The position numbers and the translations under genes are program-made. Under the pieces are notes generated by a model. It was not told the DNA's origin. It did no database searches and was given only the letters and a program-made list of their open reading frames with translations. 64,000 nucleotides of DNA from Stieleria maiorica (GTDB lineage Bacteria > Planctomycetota > Planctomycetia > Pirellulales > Pirellulaceae): positions 7,783,641-7,847,640 of the forward strand of contig NZ_CP036264.1 in the NCBI RefSeq assembly GCF_008035925.1, read 5' to 3'. This document shows, in pieces, positions 51,935 to 61,738 of the stretch. Each line of letters begins with the position of its first letter. Position 1 is the first letter of the stretch.

Positions 51935-54700
51935 GTGTCCGATATCAGCCGCACCGCACTGTTTGGAAAACTCAACAGTGTCGGTTACAAGTCGATCGAG
52001 AGTGCCACCGTGTTTTGCAAAATGCGCGGCAATCCCTACGTCGAACTCGTTCACTGGTTCAATCAGATCCTGCAACTGGAAGACTCGGATCTTCACCACA
52101 TCGTCAAGCAGTTCAACCTGAACCCGTCCAAGTTGGTCAAGGACATGACCGAATCGCTGGACAAACTGCCGCGGGGATCCACGTCGATTTCAGATTTGTC
52201 ATCCCACATCGAAGAAGCGGTCGAACGGGGATGGGTTTTCGGCACGCTGATGTTCGGTGAATCGCAGGTGCGTACCGGGCATCTGGTGGTCGGCATGCTC
52301 AAGACGCGCAGCTTGACGCACGCGCTGTATGACATCTCGCCCGAATTCGAAAAGGTGAAACTGGACACGTTGACCGACCGCTTTGGCGAAGTCGTCAGCG
52401 GTTCGCCGGAAGAATCGATGCACGCCAGCGACGGATTCCAGGTCGGCGGCGGCGCCGCTCCGGGCGAAGCCAGCGGCGCGATGCCTCCCGCGGCGATGGG
52501 CAAACAGGAAGCGCTCAAACAATTCACCGTCGATCTGACCGAGAACGCGCGCCAGGGCAAAATCGATCCGATCGTCGGACGCGACGAAGAGATTCGTCAA
52601 ATCATCGACATCCTGATGCGCCGTCGGCAAAACAACCCGATTTTGACCGGTGAAGCCGGTGTAGGAAAAACGGCTGTCGTCGAAGGATTCGCACTCAAGA
52701 TTGCTTCCGGCGATGTTCCGCCGCCGCTGAAGGATGTCACGTTGCGTGCATTGGACGTGGGACTTCTGCAGGCCGGTGCCAGCATGAAGGGCGAATTCGA
52801 AAACCGGCTCAAACAGGTGATCGAAGAGGTTCAGTCGTCGGAAAAACCGATCATCATGTTCATCGACGAAGCCCATACGTTGGTCGGCGCCGGCGGGGCC
52901 GCGGGAACCGGCGATGCGGCCAACTTGCTGAAACCGGCGCTCGCCCGCGGAACGCTGCGGACCGTGGCCGCGACGACCTGGGCCGAATACAAAAAGCACA
53001 TCGAAAAAGACCCCGCGCTGACGCGACGGTTCCAAGTCGTCCAGGTCGAAGAGCCCAGCGAAGAACGGGCGATCTTGATGATGCGTGGGATCACGTCGAC
53101 GCTGGAAAAACACCACAAGGTCAAAGTTCTGGACGAGGCTCTGGAGGCCGCGGTTAAGCTGTCCCACCGCTACATCCCCGCACGGCAGTTGCCCGACAAA
53201 TCGGTCAGTCTGCTCGACACCGCCGCGGCACGCGTCGCCATCAGCCAGCATGCCGTCCCGGCGGAAGTCGACGATTCGCGAAAACGGATCGATGCACTCA
53301 ATACCGAATTACGAATCATCGCCGACGAAAACCTGGTCGGCGTCGAGACGACCGAACGGCAGAAACGAGCCACCGAAGCGCTCGCCTACGAACAGGAACG
53401 TCTGAGCGGCTTGGAGGAGCGTTGGAACAACGAAAAAGAGCTGGTCGAAAAGATCCTGGATGTCCGCAGCCGGCTTCGTGGTCACCACGGCAAGGTCGAA
53501 GGCACCGACAGCCCGTTAGAAAAGGCTGCCGATGCGGAAGCCGAAACGGTCAAAGTGCAAACCGCCGAGGCGTCCGACGACAAGACCGAAGCCAAGTTGT
53601 CCGATGCGGACCGTCAAAAGCTGCTCGATGAACTCAAGGATCTACAAACGAAACTTCAGGAGCTGCAAGGCGAACACCCGCTGATCCTGCCCACCGTCGA
53701 CGAACAGGCGGTCGGATCGGTCGTCCAGGATTGGACCGGCATTCCTGTCGGCCGGATGGTCAAAGACGAACTGGCGACCGTCTTGAAACTCGCTGACATT
53801 TTGAACGACCGCATCATCGGCCAGCGGCATGCGTTGGAGATGATCGCCAAGCGAATCCAAACATCCCGGGCCAGCCTGGACAATCCCGGCAAACCGATCG
53901 GCGTGTTCATGTTGGCCGGTCCGTCCGGCGTCGGGAAAACCGAAACGGCGCTCGCACTGGCCGAAGCTCTGTACGGCGGCGAGCAGAACGTGATCACGAT
54001 CAACATGAGCGAGTTCCAAGAAGCCCACACCGTCAGCACGCTCAAAGGCGCACCTCCCGGATACGTCGGCTACGGCGAAGGCGGCGTGTTGACCGAAGCG
54101 GTGCGACGACGTCCCTACAGCGTCGTGTTGTTGGACGAAGTGGAAAAAGCTCACCACGATGTCCACGAAATCTTCTTCCAGGTCTTCGACAAGGGCTGGA
54201 TGGAAGACGGCGAGGGGCGTGTGATCGATTTCAAGAACACGCTGATCCTGCTGACCACCAACGCCGGCACGGACCTGACCATGAACATGTGCAAGGATCC
54301 GGAGTTGATGCCCGACCCCGAGGGGCTGGCCAAAGCATTGCGTGGGCCGCTGTTGAAGGTCTTTCCGCCGGCGTTGTTGGGCCGGATCGTCACGATCCCC
54401 TATTATCCGCTCAGCGATGAAATGGTCGGCGCGATCGCCAAGCTGCAACTCGGCCGAATCGCCAAACGCATGCAAGCCAACCATGGCATTCCGTTCACAT
54501 ACGACGATGAAGTGATCAAGTTGATCGCCAGCCGCTGCACGGAATTGGAAAGCGGCGGCCGCATGATCGATGCCATCCTGACCAACACGGTGTTGCCGCA
54601 AATCAGCGGCGAGTTCCTGACCCGCATGATGGAAGGTGATCCGGCCAAGAAGGTTCACGTCTCGGTTAAAGACGGCGAATTCGACTATCAATTCGATTAA
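51935..54700 (+). CDS. clpV: ClpV/TssH sheath-recycling AAA+ ATPase
   Basis: A 921-residue double AAA+ protein. The GTG start at 51935 is supported by aggaga 7 bases upstream. An N-domain (residues 1-160) precedes the first ATPase with GEAGVGKT (239-246) and IDEAH (310-314), a long coiled-coil insertion, and the second ATPase with GPSGVGKT (662-669) and LLDEVEKAH near 732. An acidic linker near 160-190 ([16 protein letters not shown]) separates the N-domain. It disassembles contracted TssB/TssC sheaths. Confidence 0.96.
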   Translation: MSDISRTALFGKLNSVGYKSIESATVFCKMRGNPYVELVHWFNQILQLEDSDLHHIVKQFNLNPSKLVKDMTESLDKLPRGSTSISDLSSHIEEAVERGWVFGTLMFGESQVRTGHLVVGMLKTRSLTHALYDISPEFEKVKLDTLTDRFGEVVSGSPEESMHASDGFQVGGGAAPGEASGAMPPAAMGKQEALKQFTVDLTENARQGKIDPIVGRDEEIRQIIDILMRRRQNNPILTGEAGVGKTAVVEGFALKIASGDVPPPLKDVTLRALDVGLLQAGASMKGEFENRLKQVIEEVQSSEKPIIMFIDEAHTLVGAGGAAGTGDAANLLKPALARGTLRTVAATTWAEYKKHIEKDPALTRRFQVVQVEEPSEERAILMMRGITSTLEKHHKVKVLDEALEAAVKLSHRYIPARQLPDKSVSLLDTAAARVAISQHAVPAEVDDSRKRIDALNTELRIIADENLVGVETTERQKRATEALAYEQERLSGLEERWNNEKELVEKILDVRSRLRGHHGKVEGTDSPLEKAADAEAETVKVQTAEASDDKTEAKLSDADRQKLLDELKDLQTKLQELQGEHPLILPTVDEQAVGSVVQDWTGIPVGRMVKDELATVLKLADILNDRIIGQRHALEMIAKRIQTSRASLDNPGKPIGVFMLAGPSGVGKTETALALAEALYGGEQNVITINMSEFQEAHTVSTLKGAPPGYVGYGEGGVLTEAVRRRPYSVVLLDEVEKAHHDVHEIFFQVFDKGWMEDGEGRVIDFKNTLILLTTNAGTDLTMNMCKDPELMPDPEGLAKALRGPLLKVFPPALLGRIVTIPYYPLSDEMVGAIAKLQLGRIAKRMQANHGIPFTYDDEVIKLIASRCTELESGGRMIDAILTNTVLPQISGEFLTRMMEGDPAKKVHVSVKDGEFDYQFD

Positions 54701-54775
54701 TCTGCCGCTGTGATCGGATTGGACGCTGCGTCGCGGTCGATCTTTGTGTTTCGATTCAAATAGGGGAAATCATCA

Positions 54776-55954
54776 ATGTATGTGAAATGCGAACACTGCA
54801 AGCATCAAGAGAATGCCGATTGGCTGGACCGAGTGCCAACTCACGAGAAGTTTTTCTATCAATGCTCCAACGGGTGCCCGCCGTCGAAGACCGGGTTTGA
54901 GATACGGATGCGTTCGACCCTTGAGGTCAAGATTCCGTATGAGCTTCCGCGGGTCACGTCGATGCGAGCGATCGCACTGGCATACAAGATCTACGAACGT
55001 GCGAATGCGAAAAGCTTTTCTTGGATCGAGCTTTCCAAGCGGACGACCAAAGCACTCGAGAAAGATTCCGGGTCGGCAAAGATTATCCAAGAGTACCCGG
55101 TGTTCGGTAGAAGCTGGCGTGGACTGACGGACAGTTCGCTGGTGGCGATGGTCGTGGTGTTCGAGAATCCCGGTCAGTTGCCTCCCTATTCGATCTATGT
55201 CGTGTTCCGCGGGTCGGTGGGCGGCAAAAACGAAGGCGGTGCGGGATGGCTTAGCAGCGCCCAGAAGGTCAACGTCGATTGGCGAGCCAACTTCGACAAT
55301 GTTCAAGAAGAAGCCGACTATGGTGGTGCCGGGTTCCTGATTCATGGCGGTTACAAAAGCAGCCTTGGATCCTACCGTGACCGCGTGATGTCCGCGATCG
55401 CCAAAGCGGAGCGGGCGTTTCCGGGCAGCAACATCGTGATCACTGGTCACAGCCAAGGGGCGGGGCATGCCGCCCTGTTCACCCATTGGTTTTCGTACCA
55501 GGTGCCGCACCTTGTTCCAAACATGTTCTGCATCCCGTTTTCTCCGCCACGTGTCGGCGATTACCGGTTTGCGTCGGACTTCAATCACCGGATCGTTGCG
55601 CGACAACTGATCCTGCCGTTCGACGGCGTGCCCTCACTCGGTGCCATGTTCGTCGTCAAGGGGCATGATCCGGTGTCCTTCGACATGGAGCAGGCCTATG
55701 CCTGGAAGGGAACCAACGACGGTCACGAAATCAGCATGCGGAAATACGCCGACTCGGGATTGGTCAAAGGTGGCTTGGCGGCCAAACGCAAGGAAAAGAA
55801 ATATGGGGGCGGTGGGCTGCAAACCTATTTCCACCCCAGTTGCCTGAAGATCCTTCCGGGGGCAAAAATCGCCAAAGGCATCGCGCAAGTCTTGAACCAC
55901 AAACCGAATTGGATTCGAGACCAGATCCGTAAAGAGTTCAAGAAGACGACGTGA
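54776..55954 (+). CDS. lipase class 3 domain protein, candidate T6SS effector
   Basis: A 392-residue protein. Residues 1-40 carry paired cysteines (CEHC, then CSNGC) as in a small zinc ribbon. An alpha/beta-hydrolase core follows, with a first strand YSIYVVFRGSVGG and the nucleophile elbow GHSQG at 224-228 (Ser226), then AALFTHWFSYQVPHLV. The order fits lipase class 3 (PF01764-type). There is no signal peptide. Its place directly after clpV, ahead of another hydrolase, suggests a T6SS phospholipase effector (inference); no immunity gene could be named. Confidence 0.83.
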   Translation: MYVKCEHCKHQENADWLDRVPTHEKFFYQCSNGCPPSKTGFEIRMRSTLEVKIPYELPRVTSMRAIALAYKIYERANAKSFSWIELSKRTTKALEKDSGSAKIIQEYPVFGRSWRGLTDSSLVAMVVVFENPGQLPPYSIYVVFRGSVGGKNEGGAGWLSSAQKVNVDWRANFDNVQEEADYGGAGFLIHGGYKSSLGSYRDRVMSAIAKAERAFPGSNIVITGHSQGAGHAALFTHWFSYQVPHLVPNMFCIPFSPPRVGDYRFASDFNHRIVARQLILPFDGVPSLGAMFVVKGHDPVSFDMEQAYAWKGTNDGHEISMRKYADSGLVKGGLAAKRKEKKYGGGGLQTYFHPSCLKILPGAKIAKGIAQVLNHKPNWIRDQIRKEFKKTT

Positions 55955-56169
55955 AACGAATTCGACGACGCAAGACGCAACTCAGTAACGCGTCGGTTTT
56001 TTGGCCCAATTGAACCGATCCCCGACTCGGTGACCGGGATTCCTGATAAGATCTATTCCGGTGATGGTTCCGCTAATGAGCCGATGGCTCGGTCGGAGTC
56101 GTTGGCGGATCTCTGTTGGTCTCCAACTGAACAGTCAATGGTGAATCCGGGCCCTCTGAGGAAGTGTCG
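55955..56169. other. gap between the two candidate effectors
   Basis: About 210 bases. It contains no convincing small gene on either strand, so no immunity gene is visible here. Confidence 0.4.
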
Positions 56170-57273
56170 ATGTCCAAGAAGACCGCAAGTGAACGGGCAG
56201 AGGAAATCTGGACCTACATCAAGAGTCGAGATGCATGCTCCGGCGCGACGGTGGACAACATCAAAGGTGCGATTCGACAGAACGGACAGTCCGATGACGG
56301 CATCGCAATGCACTTTCACCTCGGTTGGTGGGTCCGCGGAGGAGATGCCGAATCGAATCGTCGAAAAGCCGTGCGGGCGGCTGCGTTTTTGAACTGTGTC
56401 AATTTGAAACTGACCAGCGAAGACGCGATCTCCCGTCAGTTGACATTGCTAAAGAAAGATAAGAAGGGCGAGCTGGACGAGCGAATCGACTCCATCCTGA
56501 CCCTTTATGCCAGATCCGCGCGAAAGTCTTCGCAACCCGCCGTTGGGAATGCACTGATTACGGAGGTGAGGCCGGAATTCGCACCGTCGATGCAGGCGAC
56601 CGGACCCCGGCTAAACGGCCGCGAACGAATGCTCGGGAAGAATTCACTCACGCATGCCGATACGTTGATGGCGCGCACGTGGACGTGGTTGGTCAAAGCA
56701 AAAACGGCGGGATCGGCCGCCCGCGCCTATTTTGAACTCTGTTTCGGACCGTACGACCAAGGTCGATACAACACCGTCAAACGCAATTTCCAGACTATCC
56801 ACAGCGTTGTTTGTGGCGGCGAAGTCGTCTTGCACCTTCGTACGATGAAAACGGTGGGCATGCCCGACGATACCCCCGGCGCCGTCGGGAACATTCAAGG
56901 GCACATCGATACCGCAAACGGACGCTATAACCTGGCAGATTTATTCGCCTGGGCCATTCCTCGCGGTGCCGACGGAAAGCCACACATCTTTCTGTGCGAC
57001 GTGTTTTTCAGCACCAACGCCAAAGGGCCACACGCCGGAGCCAAGGCGATGGAGTCCGGTTCGGGGCAAGACAATATCGGGGGAGTGATGATTCACGAAC
57101 TCTCGCACGCGCTTTGCGGGACTGCCGATGTCGTGCACCCCGACTTCAACCAGGCGTGTTACGGCAGACCATTGTGTCAGCACCTCGCGGCAAACTATCC
57201 CGACTTGGCCGTCAATAATGCGGACAATTACGAGATCTATTGCGAGGACACCGAGAATCGAGAGCTTTTCTAG
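56170..57273 (+). CDS. M35-like zinc metallopeptidase, candidate T6SS effector
   Basis: From the ATG at 56170 (MSKKTASERAEE) the product has 367 residues; a GTG six bases upstream is possible. The N-terminal ~150 residues are helical and unassigned. The C-terminal domain has the zinc motif HELSHALCGTADVVH (His near residue 309) and NADNYEIYCED, the pattern of lysine-specific/deuterolysin M35 peptidases, in which HExxH is completed by a later Asp. No signal peptide is present, as expected for a T6SS-delivered protein. Placement after the lipase supports an effector role, but this is inference. Confidence 0.78.
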   Translation: MSKKTASERAEEIWTYIKSRDACSGATVDNIKGAIRQNGQSDDGIAMHFHLGWWVRGGDAESNRRKAVRAAAFLNCVNLKLTSEDAISRQLTLLKKDKKGELDERIDSILTLYARSARKSSQPAVGNALITEVRPEFAPSMQATGPRLNGRERMLGKNSLTHADTLMARTWTWLVKAKTAGSAARAYFELCFGPYDQGRYNTVKRNFQTIHSVVCGGEVVLHLRTMKTVGMPDDTPGAVGNIQGHIDTANGRYNLADLFAWAIPRGADGKPHIFLCDVFFSTNAKGPHAGAKAMESGSGQDNIGGVMIHELSHALCGTADVVHPDFNQACYGRPLCQHLAANYPDLAVNNADNYEIYCEDTENRELF

Positions 57274-57287
57274 GTCGCTGATTGATC

Positions 57288-57902
57288 TCAAGACCGTTTT
57301 CGACGCGCACGGAGTGAAGTTCCGCCATGATAGGAAATCAACACCGAGCCGGCGTCGGTAACGTCTCGGAACACTGACTCGATAAATCTTTCTTCGGCCG
57401 GCCACGGATAGACATAGACCACCGCGCCGGACAGGGTACCCCCAGACAGTGTCCCGTCAGACAGTGTGCCCTCAGACAGTGTGCCCTCAGACAGTCTCCC
57501 CTCGGACAGTGTGCCCTCTCGGCGGAGATCACGGTAGCTGGCTTGAATGAATTCGGCGGCGACACCGGCCTCGTCGGCCAGTGTTCTGGCGAACTCACAA
57601 AGTGACCCTTCGATCTCAATTCCTGTTGCGTTGAATCCCAACTGCGACGCGATGCAGGTGACCACGCCCAGTCCGCTGCCCCATTCACAAAACGACAGGT
57701 CGCCGCCCATTCCCGTGTCCCGTACGTGTTTGAGCGCATGGTAGGCGATGTAAAAGTTGCTGTTGACCAAAGCCGGGATGTCGGAGTCACACGCGTCCGA
57801 CATCAACGTCTCACGCAATCGATCGGCGATTTCAATCGTGCGCAGGATCTTCGGCGGGGGCGCGTCCCAGCAAACAGGAATCTCGATCTCACGTAAATCC
57901 AT
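57288..57902 (-). CDS. class I SAM-dependent methyltransferase-like protein with 15-bp coding tandem repeat
   Basis: A 204-residue protein. Motif I appears as LSFCEWGSGLGVVTCIASQLGFNATGIEIEG, an acidic-Gly-rich loop followed by the acidic residue of strand 2. At residues 131-159 a run of six pentapeptides of the form (T/R)LSxG is inserted before strand 4 (AVVYVYPWP). It lies 36 bases after the TssB-TssC-like fusion on the same strand, so it probably shares its transcript. Substrate unknown; modification of a T6SS component is possible. Confidence 0.75.
   Translation of the reverse strand: MDLREIEIPVCWDAPPPKILRTIEIADRLRETLMSDACDSDIPALVNSNFYIAYHALKHVRDTGMGGDLSFCEWGSGLGVVTCIASQLGFNATGIEIEGSLCEFARTLADEAGVAAEFIQASYRDLRREGTLSEGRLSEGTLSEGTLSDGTLSGGTLSGAVVYVYPWPAEERFIESVFRDVTDAGSVLISYHGGTSLRARRKRS
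57426..57512. repeat. 15-base tandem repeat, six units, in frame
   Basis: Units of the form gacagtgtgccctca repeat with small changes and keep the reading frame, adding or removing five residues at a time. Copy-number change would therefore alter length without frameshift. Confidence 0.85.
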
Positions 57903-57938
57903 CGGTTCGTAATCGACAACTCTGCAGCAGGCACCATC

Positions 57939-59474
57939 CTAGGACCAGGGGCCGGCAAGCGCCGACGCTGGAGACGAGACCGATTGCACACGCAGCACAC
58001 GCGCGACGTTGCGATTCTTAAAACTCATCAACGGCATCACGCCTTGATCGAGAATCTGTTCGGCGACCCGCTCGGATAAAAAGACTTCGGCACAGGCCTT
58101 CAGATGGACTTCGCCGTCTTCATCCTTGTACGTCAGCGCCGGCAAGTCTCCGATGTCCTGCAGATCTCCCGGCGTCATCTGCCACCCGGATTGCAAGTAC
58201 GACGTCGCCAGCAAGGTTGCCACGAACAAGGAGGATGCGCCCCACAACAACGACTGGTGATTCGCGATCGGGTCGTCGATTTCCTGAAAATCAAATGCGT
58301 CGACCGGGCTGGTCGAGGCGCCGTAGGGCAACCGCAACAAAAACCGGGGGCCGGCCAAGCCGATCCAAGCGGCCGCCGCGCTGGTGCGAATGCTCTGCCA
58401 GTCTTGTTCCCGGCGATTCGCTTCGGCGTTCGGTTTGGGGATCTCGTCGGTCCAGTTCTGACAGCCGACCAATTGCGGCGATGCCGCCGCCAGCACCGGG
58501 CCGCCGGAGTTCGCCCCGATGGCGCCCAAGCGAGTCAGCAAGATCAGATCATTCAATTCGTGGCTGAACGTTTCCGTACTGACGAGCAGCGAGAATGTCG
58601 CTTGCTCTCGATCGGTCACCAATCGGCGAAACAGCAGCGAGTCTTCCAGTTGTTCCGACGCCGACTCACCTGCGTGTAACAATTCCGCTTTGGTCACGTC
58701 CCATAGAAAAACCTGGACCTCTTCGGACTGTGCCACCTGAGACACCAGGAAACTCAATCCCAACCACGCCGCTTCCAATTGCTGGAACGATCGGTCGTGA
58801 AGAATCGCCCGCATCTGGCCCGCGATCGCGGAATCGGTGTGGCTGACATACTCGTCCTGCCTCGGATCGGGTTTCGGTTCGATGTAAGGGGCGACGATCT
58901 GGTTGATCAAACTTTGGATGTCCACCTGTGGTGGTTTGGCGGCGGACGTGTCGACGCGTTTGGCGGATTGCCCCAACACGCGTTCCAATGTGTCCGCATC
59001 ACTCTCATCGGTGGCGGCCGGAGGCGAATCCGGTGCCGTCGGCGTTTCCTGGGCCGTGCCTTTGGATTCGCTGTCGGTTTGAAGTGCAAGTGTCTGGTTC
59101 AATTCCGCCGCGGCATCCGAGAACGAATTCGGATCCATCAATCGTTTCCGCAATTGACGCAATTCGTGAAAGATCGGCACGTTGCGGTAAAGTGCGTCGG
59201 GGTGAAAATCGTCCAGTTCGCTAATGCCGATTTCAATCATCGCATCGGCACTGTCGCCGATTCGGACTGACGCCTTCGGGGCGATTTTTTGCAGAACGTC
59301 TTCAAAGTTGTCGATGTCCACGCGCCGGAACTTGCGTTCGGCCACCGATCCATCAGCGTCGGCGCTGCCGGAAAAATTTCCCATCACCACGATCCGCATC
59401 GGTTCTTGGGGATCAAGCTGACGAGCCGATCCGGCATTGCCGAACTGAAAACTGGATTCAAATGAATTAGACAA
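57939..59474 (-). CDS. TssB-TssC-like fusion protein lacking the TssC C-terminus
   Basis: A 511-residue protein whose TTG start at 59474 is preceded by ggag nine bases upstream. Residues about 20-125 resemble TssB (MRIVVMGNFSG...FRRVDIDNFEDVLQKIAPKASVRIG). A variable linker precedes a TssC-like part (about 215-511: LEAAWLGLSFLV, GPRFLLRLPYGASTSPVDAFDF, LSERVAEQILDQGVMPLMSFKNRNVARVLRVQSV). It stops where TssC continues for about 110 residues with its interlocking C-terminal strand. It may cap or modulate the sheath, or be a separate sheath-like protein (inference). Confidence 0.82.
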   Translation of the reverse strand: MSNSFESSFQFGNAGSARQLDPQEPMRIVVMGNFSGSADADGSVAERKFRRVDIDNFEDVLQKIAPKASVRIGDSADAMIEIGISELDDFHPDALYRNVPIFHELRQLRKRLMDPNSFSDAAAELNQTLALQTDSESKGTAQETPTAPDSPPAATDESDADTLERVLGQSAKRVDTSAAKPPQVDIQSLINQIVAPYIEPKPDPRQDEYVSHTDSAIAGQMRAILHDRSFQQLEAAWLGLSFLVSQVAQSEEVQVFLWDVTKAELLHAGESASEQLEDSLLFRRLVTDREQATFSLLVSTETFSHELNDLILLTRLGAIGANSGGPVLAAASPQLVGCQNWTDEIPKPNAEANRREQDWQSIRTSAAAAWIGLAGPRFLLRLPYGASTSPVDAFDFQEIDDPIANHQSLLWGASSLFVATLLATSYLQSGWQMTPGDLQDIGDLPALTYKDEDGEVHLKACAEVFLSERVAEQILDQGVMPLMSFKNRNVARVLRVQSVSSPASALAGPWS

Positions 59475-59726
59475 TCGTTCGGACTCCGAAAAAAACGGGA
59501 CAGGCTGGGAGGAATGGTTGGTGTCTAGGCTTTAGCCCAATACCGCTAAGTAAAGGCCGAGGGAGAAGCCCGGACGCTGGCGCGAACCGGCTGATGTCGG
59601 ACGATGATCAGCCGTATGGCGCGAGCTTACGGGCCCGCCCCGTTTGCCGATTCTCCCCGGAAACACTCAGGCCGCCAAGGATTTCGGTTACATCGGCACA
59701 CCGCCGAAAGCCGTTGGCGACTTTCG
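59475..59726. repeat. degenerate intergenic repeat region
   Basis: The stretch starting ggtgtctaggctttagccc and containing agccgtatggcgcgagc is of the type scattered between Pirellulaceae genes. No gene is seen here. Confidence 0.4.
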
Positions 59727-59918
59727 CTATTGTTTCAACGATTTTGCCTCACGGTAGCCGTCTTTGTACCCGCGTTTGTAGGCTTGATTCAGCAATGCCG
59801 CGTAGTGTTCCGCGCTCGATGTATCGCGGCAGGTCATCATCGAGCGGCCGGAGGGATCCAGGACCTCGAATTTCCCCGATTCTTCGACGACGTGGAAAAG
59901 CTGACTCTCTTCTGACAA
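59727..59918 (-). CDS. small hypothetical protein, 63 aa
   Basis: Starts at a TTG (59918) preceded at five bases by ggagag. The product SEESQLFHVVEESGKFEVLDPSGRSMMTCRDTSSAEHYAALLNQAYKRGYKDGYREAKSLKQ reads like a folded small protein, a beta hairpin followed by a helix with YKRGYKDGYREAK. No family is recognised. Confidence 0.6.
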   Translation of the reverse strand: MSEESQLFHVVEESGKFEVLDPSGRSMMTCRDTSSAEHYAALLNQAYKRGYKDGYREAKSLKQ

Positions 59919-60063
59919 AACAACTCTCCGACATTCACATCATGGCCCGGCGCGAGGGTTTCTGGTTCATACTCTACCAGCATTGGGAAGCATTGTCGCG
60001 AGTTTGGGGTGACAAGACCATGATGGTCCGAAGCCACGCGTGAGTTTGTGAAGGATGTGATTC

Positions 60064-61155
60064 ATGTTTTGTATTTGCATGCCGAAGGTTGCCGAGATGG
60101 CGGCCGGAATCCAGGTCCCGCCCGTCGCGATCCAGATGCCGCCGTTGCCCGCCGGCGCAGCCGGTTTAGCCGCCGCCGCGGGGATCGCCGCGGCGGTCAA
60201 TGTGACCGCCGAGATGGCCGCCTCCGGGGCGCTGGATGCGGTGCTGTCCGCCGAATTGCCGCCGTTTTCGCTGGAAGCCGTGTTGGCGATGGAATCGATG
60301 GCACAGGTCGGCGCTTCCCTGGGGATCGAAATGACCAGCCCCAGTGCGGCGATGGATCTGTCGCTTGCCGCCGGGGCGCTCAACATCGCCGCCCCCGCGC
60401 TGGGAGATCTCGGAGGGGCACTCGGCGCCGCGATGGAGCCGCTCGGTGGCCTGCCGATGGCGTTGGGCATCAATGCCGCAATCGAATCATCGTTGGGAAT
60501 CGACATGGCCGCCCCCGGTGCGGCGGCCGCGTTGGAAGCCAGCTTGGCGGCGGCGCTTGAAGCCTCCCTGGCGATGTCCGGCACACTCGGGCTGTCGGCC
60601 GCGGGCGGAGGATCGTTCGCGATGGAATTGGCTTTGGCTGCGCGTGCACTCAACGCCGCCCTCGCGCTGGGGTTCAATCCGGCGGCCCCCGGTGAGTTTG
60701 CCGCGGCGCTGGAGATGGCGGGCGGATTGGAAGTGCCTCCGCTCGCGATGTCCGCCGGCGAAATGGGGGAAGTCAGCGCCGGGCTCTCCGATTTCGGACT
60801 CGTCAGCGGCGCGATGGGCGGTCAGCCGATGGAAATGGCGCTGCCGGCGATGGAAGCCGGCGCCGCGGCGCTGGCAGCCAACCTGGAAGCGGCCGTCGAC
60901 GCCAGTGCCGCAATGGCGGCGGAACTGACCGGCGGAGCCGGGGGCAGCGCCGAACTCGCCGCGGCGATGTCGGCCGCCGCCGAAGCGCCGATGCCCGCGG
61001 CACCCGCCTTGTCCGCGATGGAGATGGGCGGGCTGCCAAGCATGGGGGATCTGTCGGTCGCCGCGACGATGGCCGCATCCTTCGAAGCCGCCATGGGAAC
61101 CCCCATGATTTCGGGCGCGCCCTGTCCCAACATTTTTTGTGTCGCCGGACGCTAA
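60064..61155 (+). CDS. Ala-rich low-complexity protein with terminal cysteines, T6SS-associated
   Basis: A 363-residue protein with aagga upstream of its ATG. Ala dominates, with Gly, Met, Leu and Glu next. There is no Trp, Tyr or His, a single Lys and very few Arg, so it is acidic. Cysteines occur only at the ends: Cys3 and Cys5 in MFCICMPKV, and Cys354 and Cys359 in CPNIFCVAGR. The pattern suggests long helical segments (AALEASLAAALEASLAMS) rather than a globular enzyme. It precedes the parvulin, PAAR and methyltransferase genes on the same strand. Function unknown; a spike- or cargo-associated role is possible. Confidence 0.72.
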   Translation: MFCICMPKVAEMAAGIQVPPVAIQMPPLPAGAAGLAAAAGIAAAVNVTAEMAASGALDAVLSAELPPFSLEAVLAMESMAQVGASLGIEMTSPSAAMDLSLAAGALNIAAPALGDLGGALGAAMEPLGGLPMALGINAAIESSLGIDMAAPGAAAALEASLAAALEASLAMSGTLGLSAAGGGSFAMELALAARALNAALALGFNPAAPGEFAAALEMAGGLEVPPLAMSAGEMGEVSAGLSDFGLVSGAMGGQPMEMALPAMEAGAAALAANLEAAVDASAAMAAELTGGAGGSAELAAAMSAAAEAPMPAAPALSAMEMGGLPSMGDLSVAATMAASFEAAMGTPMISGAPCPNIFCVAGR

Positions 61156-61213
61156 CGACGTGGGATCGGTTCCCAGCCTGTCTTTTCACAGCCAACGATT
61201 CCACCCGTCCACC

Positions 61214-61220
61214 AAGGAGA
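61214..61220 (+). promoter_or_regulatory. ribosome-binding site fixing the parvulin start
   Basis: aaggaga lies eight bases before the GTG at 61229 and argues for that start over upstream ATG-type starts in the same frame. Confidence 0.7.
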
Positions 61221-61228
61221 CTTCCGCC

Positions 61229-61516
61229 GTGCTACGTATTCAAGCCCGCCACATCCAGGTCTCGACACCCGAACTGGCCAATGAGGTCATGACCCAATGG
61301 CAGCAGGGGGCCAGTTTCGATCAACTCGCGCAGACCTATTCGGAATGTCCCACCGCTCGCCAAGGTGGATCGTTGGGGGAATTCGGACCCGGACACATGG
61401 CCCCCGAATTGGAACCGGTTTTCATTGAAGGCGACATCGGCAGCGTCTACGGCCCGGTGGCCACCGCACACGGATACCACCTCGTCGAAGTCACCGGACG
61501 TAAGGACTATCCCTAG
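61229..61516 (+). CDS. parvulin-type peptidyl-prolyl isomerase
   Basis: From the GTG at 61229 the product has 95 residues, almost exactly one parvulin domain: RIQARHIQVSTPELANEVMTQWQQGASFDQLAQTYSECPTARQGGSLGEFGPGHMAPELEPVFIEGDIGSVYGPVATAHGYHLVEVTGR. Conserved landmarks are RHI, the S-x-CPT loop, GGxLGxFxxGxM and GYHLV. No signal peptide is present, so it acts in the cytoplasm. Parvulins in this position may help fold the Pro-rich or Ala-rich T6SS proteins (inference). Confidence 0.9.
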   Translation: MLRIQARHIQVSTPELANEVMTQWQQGASFDQLAQTYSECPTARQGGSLGEFGPGHMAPELEPVFIEGDIGSVYGPVATAHGYHLVEVTGRKDYP

Positions 61517-61738
61517 TATTCCCTCTCGCCTTACGAATTGTGAAAACGGTAGTGGACGACGTGAGCAGTCCTCGCGGTGCGCAATCCGAATGGACTCGTC
61601 GCCTCGTCCACTACCTCGAAAACCAAGTTGACTTAGCTACGATCGACTGACCACTGCGATGGCAATCGGACGAACATCAAGCTAGACTCTACCCGAGTAT
61701 CCTTCCTTACTTGCGGACATCCCTTCGAGCCTGACCCC
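61517..61738. repeat. gap carrying an inverted repeat (copy 1 of a pair)
   Basis: gtagtggacga (61549-61559) and tcgtccactac (61604-61614) are exact inverted arms. A related copy lies at about 63228-63292. No gene is seen in the gap. Confidence 0.75.

Noticed and set aside
57426-57512. CRISPR-like periodic repeats
   Set aside because: The units are contiguous 15-base repeats without spacers and stay in frame within a methyltransferase gene.
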